A stretch of DNA of 64,000 nt from Diadophis punctatus similis. Taxonomy: Eukaryota > Chordata > Lepidosauria > Squamata > Dipsadidae. The DNA is taken from assembly GCA_023053685.1 (NCBI GenBank), contig JALIGW010000005.1:50333742-50397741 (forward strand), read 5' to 3'. Below the pieces are notes generated by a model. The model was not told where the DNA came from, did not search any database, and worked only from the letters and a program-made list of their open reading frames with translations. Shown here piece after piece: positions 58,431 through 64,000 of the stretch (its first letter is position 1; every line of letters starts with the position of its first letter). The translations under genes were made by a program, and so were the position numbers.

Positions 58431-59233
58431 GGCTGTTGCGAAGAAGCGGCAGCTCTGGGTGCACCACACCCGCTTCGTTCTCTTTGAGAACCACTTTGCA
58501 AACAAGATACTGTTGTAAGGAATATCCTTCTGGGTTCGGTTCCAAGTGGAGAAAAAGACACTGGAGGCATGGTGACTGCTTGGAAAGATGGTTTAATGGT
58601 GGACAGCAGGACCACATGGTCTGAGGTCCTGGGGAAAGGGGCATCATATGCCTCGAGGATGTTGAAGAAGAAGAGAAGGGTTGAAATGCTGAGAGTGCCC
58701 TAGTTTTATACCCTCTGTTGGGCCCCACCTTAAGAGTTTCCTGTTCCTGTGTAAGAAATGTATCCCATTGGCTATCAGATTCCCAGGGGCGGGGATCTTA
58801 GCTTACTCTGTAGGCTTTGTCTGTGTCCCAGGCTAGTTTGAGTGCTGGCTGATGCAATATTCCCAGGTGTCATGTGGTGAGTTTCTGTTTGCTAGATGGG
58901 TCTGCCTGAAGGGGGTAGATCTTTGTTATGTAGAATAGACTGGCCCAGGCTATTAACAAAGGTGGGGGGAATGAGTGAGCAGGGCCCATTCCTTGATGGC
59001 CCATTGACAAAGGTGGGGGCTACTAAGAATGAGTCTGTTTCCTACCTGAAAACATGTTTCTCCATTTCTCAGCCAGGGATATTCTATATAATATTCTGCC
59101 TTTTTAATATTTCCTAAAATATTTTATTCCTCTAGGAGTGGGGTAGGAGCTAACTTCCTACAGTGCAAAATGGCTCTCAAAGAGAATGAAGCGGGTGTGG
59201 TGCAACCAGAGCTGCCGCTTCTTCGCAACAGCC
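58431..59233. repeat. Inverted repeat A (about 71-bp arms, about 660-bp loop)
   Basis: The arm ggctgttgcgaagaagcggc...ctctttgagaaccactttgc (58431-58501) is matched inverted at 59163-59233 with about five mismatches. The loop starts tgttgtaaggaa and ends ttcctaca, so it looks like an LTR-type or foldback segment, with no matching short TSD. Confidence 0.85.
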
Positions 59234-60250
59234 GAGGATGGAAGAGTTCGGTCAGGAGCGATGCCGGTGAGGAAGTCGGAGGAAGGCGTAGCCCGAGCTC
59301 TCTGGGATGGGTAAACAAGTGTGGGGAGGCGAAGTGCAGAGAGAAGAGAGAGCGCCGGGCAGGAGCCACAGGAGAAGGAGGGTGGCGGCTCTTCTTCTTC
59401 GCCCCTGCCTGGAGAAGGATGCTATCAAGGCGGTTCTTCACCCTAACCCAGAGGTGGCCGGAGGTTGCTCTTGCCCTCGGGCAACAGCTCTGCCACCTCC
59501 CCTCCCCAAGCCCGGCAAGGAAGCCCGCTCCTCCTGCCAGATCCACCCAAGAAAGGAGAGAGAAAGAGAGAGCCCAGCAGCTCAGCCGAGCTGCCTCTCC
59601 TCGAACTAGAAGCAGCAGCAAGCACCAGGCCGCCACCTCTTCTGGTTTAGCCTTAAACTCCACCCCACACTGCCTGAGAAAAGGAGCTTTATTTTCTCGC
59701 TCATGCCTGGGAACGTAGTGGTCTCTGCCCTTAAATGCTTCTTCTGGCTCGGGAGAGGCAGCTCGGCCGAGCCAGTCTCTCTCTCTCTTCAGTTACAGAT
59801 GGTAGAGACGGGGAGGCTGCTGGGTGGGCAGTCAGGAAGGGCATGTCGGGTCCCGACTCCTGTCCAGTCTCATCCTATCCCCTCAGATCCTGTGGGCAGC
59901 TGTTTTGCCAAGCCACCCTGGGATCGCCGTGAGGAAAAATCCCGAAGGGGAGTGCCTTTGCCCTCTGCTATCGTGGCTCAGGACAGTGGACTCAGCCCCC
60001 GCATGTTGCATCCCCCTCCCAGCCTTCGCCCATGCCTGCATGCCATGGTGGGGACGGGCCGGGGCAGCCCAACAAGCTGGGTGCCTGAAAACGGTGCGGA
60101 GGCCGTATGGATGGCACACACATGCATACAAAACCCCCATAAAAACCTCTAGGTGTGCAAACCACAGTGAAAAAAAGATCAGCTTCAGGGTTGGAGATGG
60201 AGAGGTCTTCAGCCGACCCACCCTCCTCTCTGCACCCCTCCCCTCCCCGC

Positions 60251-60677
60251 CCAAATCTGTTTCACCATAGTTTGCACGCAGAGGTTTTCCAACTGGGTCC
60301 CACCTGCCCCTTTGACCGCTTGCCCGAGAAAGTGGCTGCTTTTGATTTCTGCCACTGCTTCTTCAGAAGAGTACCAAAGCAAGTGCAGGAGGAGCAAGGA
60401 GAGCCGGCAGGAGATCCACTGATTTCCTTTGCAAAGATGGTATAAAGGGGGAACAGGGAGAGGGGGCGATGCTTTCCCCTCTAAGCTCCAGTTTTTCGCT
60501 GAAGCTTTCTGAATTTGGGGTATTCCAGCAGGGCTGGGAGGGTCCCCCTTGCTGGTTCTATCAAGAAGTGGTGGTAGAAATCAAAAACAGCCACTTTCTC
60601 GGGCAGGCAGGTCAAAGAGGCAGGCGGGACCCAGCCGGAAAACCTCTCCGCATGCAAACTATGGTGAAACAGATCTG
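60251..60677. repeat. Inverted repeat B (about 115-bp arms, about 200-bp loop)
   Basis: 60251-60364 (ccaaatctgtttcaccatag ... gccactgcttctt) is matched inverted at 60563-60677 at roughly 85-90 percent identity. Both arms lie inside the 3.1-kb element. Confidence 0.85.
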
Positions 60678-60958
60678 GCTAGGGACGGGAGGGCAATAGA
60701 TGGAAAGCCGAGATGACGACCACCACCCCACGGCATCCTGACCTGGATATGGGGCCGGAGTGTCAAAAAAAGTATGTCAAAATGTCCCAAAAAATTTAGT
60801 CACCGTTTCGGTGGCCGTGGCTTGGTGGGGGGATAATGTGACTGTGTGTGTGTGAGGATGTCAAGTTGGCCACATCCACTCAGTCACATGCCCCCCAAAC
60901 TAGCCACACCCACAGAACCGGCAGTAAACATTTTTTAGAACCCACCTCTGATATGTGT

Positions 60959-61334
60959 GATTTAAAATGGCTTGGTAACATTTTTTGATTTTGGAATAAA
61001 CCCATGTTGCAGATTATACTTAATTCATACACCATACTAACCTATGGCTTGTTGATTCATGGTTTGTTGATTAAACCACAATTCGTAGCTTTATGTCCTA
61101 CAAACCATAATGCTTTCTTCATACACACAATATTAAACAACTGCAGTGTTATAGTGATGCCTTAAAGACATTTAATAGGCTTTGTCAAGTAGGAAGTTAC
61201 ACTTTTCCAAAGATGAGCATGCGGTATATATTTACCTGACTTCCCTTCTGAAATCCATGTTTTTGCACCCTCTAGTGGCAAAGAGCCTCTTAGGACACTG
61301 CCTTCAAAGATTTTGGTAACACCATACTACTCCC
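60959..61334. other. Unassigned spacer
   Basis: No recognised feature. Confidence 0.4.
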
Positions 61335-61800
61335 CACGTTTTATTTATTTATTTTTATTTAGTTAGTTTGTCAAGCATATATGAGAAAACAATTATAAGT
61401 ATGAACATAACATATAAACATATAAGTATAAACACGTAAAGTATATGCATAAGAAATGATTATGAATAATGGGAACAGTAGGACAGGGACGGTAGCACAC
61501 TAGTGCGCTTATGCACGCCCCCTTATAGACCTCTTAGGAATGGGGTGAAGTCCACGGTTGACAGTTTTAGGTTAAAGTTTTGGGGGTTTGAGGATGTAAC
61601 AAGAGTCAGGTAGTGTATTCCAGGCATTGACCACTCTGTTGCTGAAGTCATATTTTCTGCAATCGAGTTTGGAGCGGTTTACTTTGAGTTTGTATCTATT
61701 GTTGCCTGTGTATTATTGTGGTTGAAGCTGAAGTAGTCATTAACGGGTAGGACGTTGTAGCAGACAATTTTGTGTACTAAGCGTTCAGACCGTATATGGA
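61335..61800 (-). mobile_element. CR1 3' end with ORF2 C-terminus
   Basis: On the minus strand, after an ATTTATT-rich tail, agacctcttaggaatggggt corresponds to the PFLRGL end. The region to 61795 encodes NRVVNAWNTLPDSC-like and LVHKIVCYNVLPVND-like residues with stops. It is the same CR1 family as 14104-15012. Confidence 0.87.
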
Positions 61801-63339
61801 AATGCAAAACTGGTGAGTAAAAGCATTTCCTTTATTAATTCTTAAACAAATGGGGAAGAAAAATGTAAAATTCCATAGAACAGTCTTCTTTAAGTATAAG
61901 TGCTAAAAGAAGATGCTAAAAATTAAATGAGAATTGTGTTTTTGTTAGGCAAAACCAAGACCAGTGTTTTCACTTGTATTATTCCCTAACTATTGCTATG
62001 ATCTTTTAGTTTTCTCATTGCTCTCGTGACAGGTGTTAAATTATTTGATCTTTTTAGCAGGAACAATCAATTCGTAATCCGATTAAGGCAGCTGATGCTT
62101 AAACCTTCTTGTTTTGTTATGTATAGCTAATACTTTAGGGATTGTTGTGTTTAGACTGGAGCTAGCATTTTGGATGTAACCTCACCAACAAAAGCTATTC
62201 TTTCAAGCCATTATTATTAATCACCAAGCTTATAAGGGAGGAGACAGATTTCCTCTGGCAGTGGTCCCTAAACTATATGTGAAAAACAAGGGTATTGTGT
62301 GTTTTGATTATGGTTTTTATGGGTTACCTGGTTGCTTGCTGTGAAAATCAAGATGAACTGGATAGCTCTTTAATCAGACCATTTTTTCTTTTAAATAAAA
62401 AAGGAGGAAAGATGAATGTCAGTATCTTACTTCTGCAGCATCGAACATTTTCTTGTCTATACTTTATTTTTGTTAAATAAATTGTATGAAGTTGAAATAC
62501 TACTGTACAAACTATTTTGTAATGTTTTACTGGCTTTAGAGATATTTCATTTGTATCCTACCTTTCCTCCAAGCATTCAAAATTGTGTATGTCCCATATC
62601 TTTCTATTTCTATCAACAACCCTGTTTGATATGAGAAAGAATGATTATCCCCAAAATTGTATATGGCTTTGGTAAGTGTGCACTTTGAACATGAGTCAAC
62701 CTAATCTTAGTTCAATGCCTTAACCATCATACGACTCTGGCTCTTTTGCCTCCTCTCATTATAGAAACACGTTTACTATGTGTTTTCTTGTCTATATTTT
62801 CAGAAATCTGTCACTATGCATTTGTTGGAAATAAAAGAATTACATCTTTTAAACTGTAGAGGAAGCAAGATTTCAAACTGAAACGTGACAGGATTAATTG
62901 GCAACAGTACACAGGATTGCAATTTTCAGTATTTCTTGAAATGTGTATATATATCTTCTGTAATGCTACCTTCTTCCAAGCTGCAGTCCCAATGAGTGAA
63001 AATATATCCCCTTAAAAGTTACCAGTAGGGAAAGATTGTCCTGCGAAAATGATTATACACGCAGTCATTTGACAGTTCTTGATACTATTCAGTCTTGTGT
63101 GCAACACCCTTTTCCGGTATTGAGCCCTCCAGATGGCTGGGGATTATGGAACCTAAAATCTAATACACAAGATTAGAGTTGGGATGCATAAGATACTGAA
63201 GTTTGGAGAGAGGACTACAAGAAACAAAGGAAATTGTCGTTTTTCTAATGCGTAATTTTTCTGTTTCTCTGAAAAGCAAGTTTATTTTGCGTTTCTCTTC
63301 ATTTTCTACAGAGCTGGCCGCTGAATCAAAACTTGGTGA
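61801..63339. other. Intergenic, no gene seen
   Basis: AT-rich, with no coding or recognised repeat. Its right end leads into the U2SURP promoter. Confidence 0.45.
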
Positions 63340-63626
63340 GAATCAACGCTTGCAGAAAGCCACGACGCCGAAGCGTCGCACCAAACGAAGCCAGCGCTTC
63401 GGCGCAGGAAGGGCGCTCTGACGCACTCCCCGCCTTCCGCCCCGTTGGAAGAGGAGAGAGGAGGAGTTCAGTTTGTCGCACAGGCTTTCCAATCGGCCGC
63501 ATCTTCCCGCCAGGCTATCGATTGATCATGCCTTCTTCCTCTTTCCCATTGGAGTCCTCTATTCAATCGGTGGAATCGGTGCTTGATTCTCCTCCGCTAC
63601 GGGTTTGAGCGGGGGAGAGAAGGAAG
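63340..63626 (+). promoter_or_regulatory. U2SURP promoter and 5' UTR (CpG-rich)
   Basis: CpG density rises sharply from about 63340. CCAAT at 63489-63493 and inverted ATTGG at 63548-63552 are candidate NF-Y sites. ttccgcccc near 63436 is a candidate GC box. No TATA box was seen, as expected for a housekeeping splicing gene. The start codon context gaagATGG has purine at -3 and G at +4. Confidence 0.65.
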
Positions 63627-63671
63627 ATGGCGGACAAGACGCCAGGCGGTTCGCAGAAGGCCAGTGGGAAG
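63627..63671 (+). CDS. U2SURP: U2SURP (SR140) coding exon 1, partial gene
   Basis: ATG at 63627 opens a 15-codon exon encoding MADKTPGGSQKASGK, matching the remembered N-terminus of vertebrate U2SURP (U2 snRNP-associated SURP motif protein, SR140), a nuclear RNA-binding protein of the spliceosome. The exon ends AAG and is followed by GTGAGG, a strong 5' splice site, in phase 0. The RRM, SURP and CID domains lie in later exons beyond the window. In human, U2SURP is next to PAQR9 in the same divergent order, which supports both calls. Identification rests on 15 residues, the splice donor, the CpG promoter and synteny. Confidence 0.88.
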
Positions 63672-64000
63672 GTGAGGCCGTTTGGGGGGGGGGGAGGGAT
63701 CGAGTTAGTCGCGTTGCGATTCCGAGAAAAGCGGGAGGCCCGAAAGGAATATATTTAATTATCTGCAAAGGACTTCTGGGGAGACGGCTTGGAGCCGCGT
63801 GCCGCGTCGGGGAGGTGGTGCGCAGGCAGGCGAGAGAGCAAACTCGCAGATCGGCTTCATGGCCTATTCTTGCCGCCTCCCCTCCCTAAAATCCGGCCGA
63901 TAGTACAACTCGTTGGATTGAATTGGAAGATAAGAGGAATTGCGGGAGTTGAAATTAAAAGTCACCCCTCTCCTCTTCCTCCTCCTTAATTGTCGGAAAT
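63672..64000 (+). other. Start of U2SURP intron 1
   Basis: GTGAGG at 63672, then a G run and GC-rich, CpG-rich sequence that falls off after about 63900. No acceptor is expected here. Confidence 0.75.

Larger units (their letters stand above)
57876..60950. mobile_element. Long (3.1 kb) hAT-like element of the accggttc family with GC-rich cargo
   Basis: Left end cagacgtggcttcctaccgg and right end agaacccacctctg. The 8-mer atatgtgt is at 57868-57875 and 60951-60958. The subterminal parts (gactggttctccgaacc; cacagaaccggcagtaaaca) match the short members of the family. The 2.8-kb interior is unlike them: it is GC-rich, has two large internal inverted repeats and a roughly 650-bp LTR-like segment, and contains no recognisable transposase frame. 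Several frames of 100-180 codons exist on both strands, but none has a recognised domain. Confidence 0.78.

Noticed and set aside
59124..60450. Frames of 100-182 codons on both strands in the 3.1-kb element
   Set aside because: No recognised domain, mutually overlapping, and explained by low stop frequency in GC-rich DNA. Kept only as cargo of the element.

Overview
This is nuclear DNA from a vertebrate, most likely a squamate reptile and probably a snake. Two host genes point to the amniote PAQR9–U2SURP neighbourhood (human chromosome 3q23). The repeats are a typical squamate mix: CR1, L2-like, Bov-B (RTE) and L1 LINEs, Penelope-like elements, Sauria-type and other tRNA-derived SINEs, many non-autonomous hAT and TA-inserting (mariner/Tigger-like) DNA transposons, solo LTRs and long microsatellites. 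There are no operons, CRISPR arrays or prokaryotic features. Family names rest on remembered consensus motifs and were not searched against any database.

Host genes. PAQR9 is a complete single-exon gene on the minus strand (40888-42024, 378 codons) in a CpG-rich stretch. The first coding exon of U2SURP lies on the plus strand (63627-63671) with a CpG-rich promoter and a clean GT splice donor; the rest of the gene runs off the right edge. The two genes are divergent and about 21.6 kb apart. I found no exon of another gene in the left 40 kb.

Layout. 1-8.3 kb: a 22-bp-TSD-flanked L1 derivative without ORF2, then a long minus-strand CR1 with 5' UTR, PHD-finger ORF1, part of the endonuclease and part of the RT. 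8.3-19 kb: Bov-B, hAT-like elements, a SINE with TSD, and a CR1 3' end carrying an in-frame MITE. 19-40 kb: mostly AT-rich intergenic DNA with scattered SPIN-like, OC1-like and Tigger-like DNA transposons, a Penelope 3' end, CR1 and a local 180-bp duplication. 40-43 kb: PAQR9 and its CpG island. 43-51.9 kb: the most rearranged part, with OC1-like and hAT-like elements, a broken L1, tandem repeats, a polypurine tract, three solo LTRs and a SPIN-like element. 52-61 kb: a near-perfect palindromic MITE, a three-deep nest (Penelope > mariner MITE > hAT), and a 3.1-kb hAT-like element with unusual GC-rich cargo and two large internal inverted repeats. 61-64 kb: a CR1 3' end, a unique stretch and the U2SURP promoter.

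The most useful signal is the transposon archaeology. Eleven DNA-transposon insertions have readable 8-bp target duplications. They fall into two groups: seven have TA at the centre, as expected for Buster-type hATs such as SPIN, and four do not. No intact autonomous transposase or retroviral gene was found.
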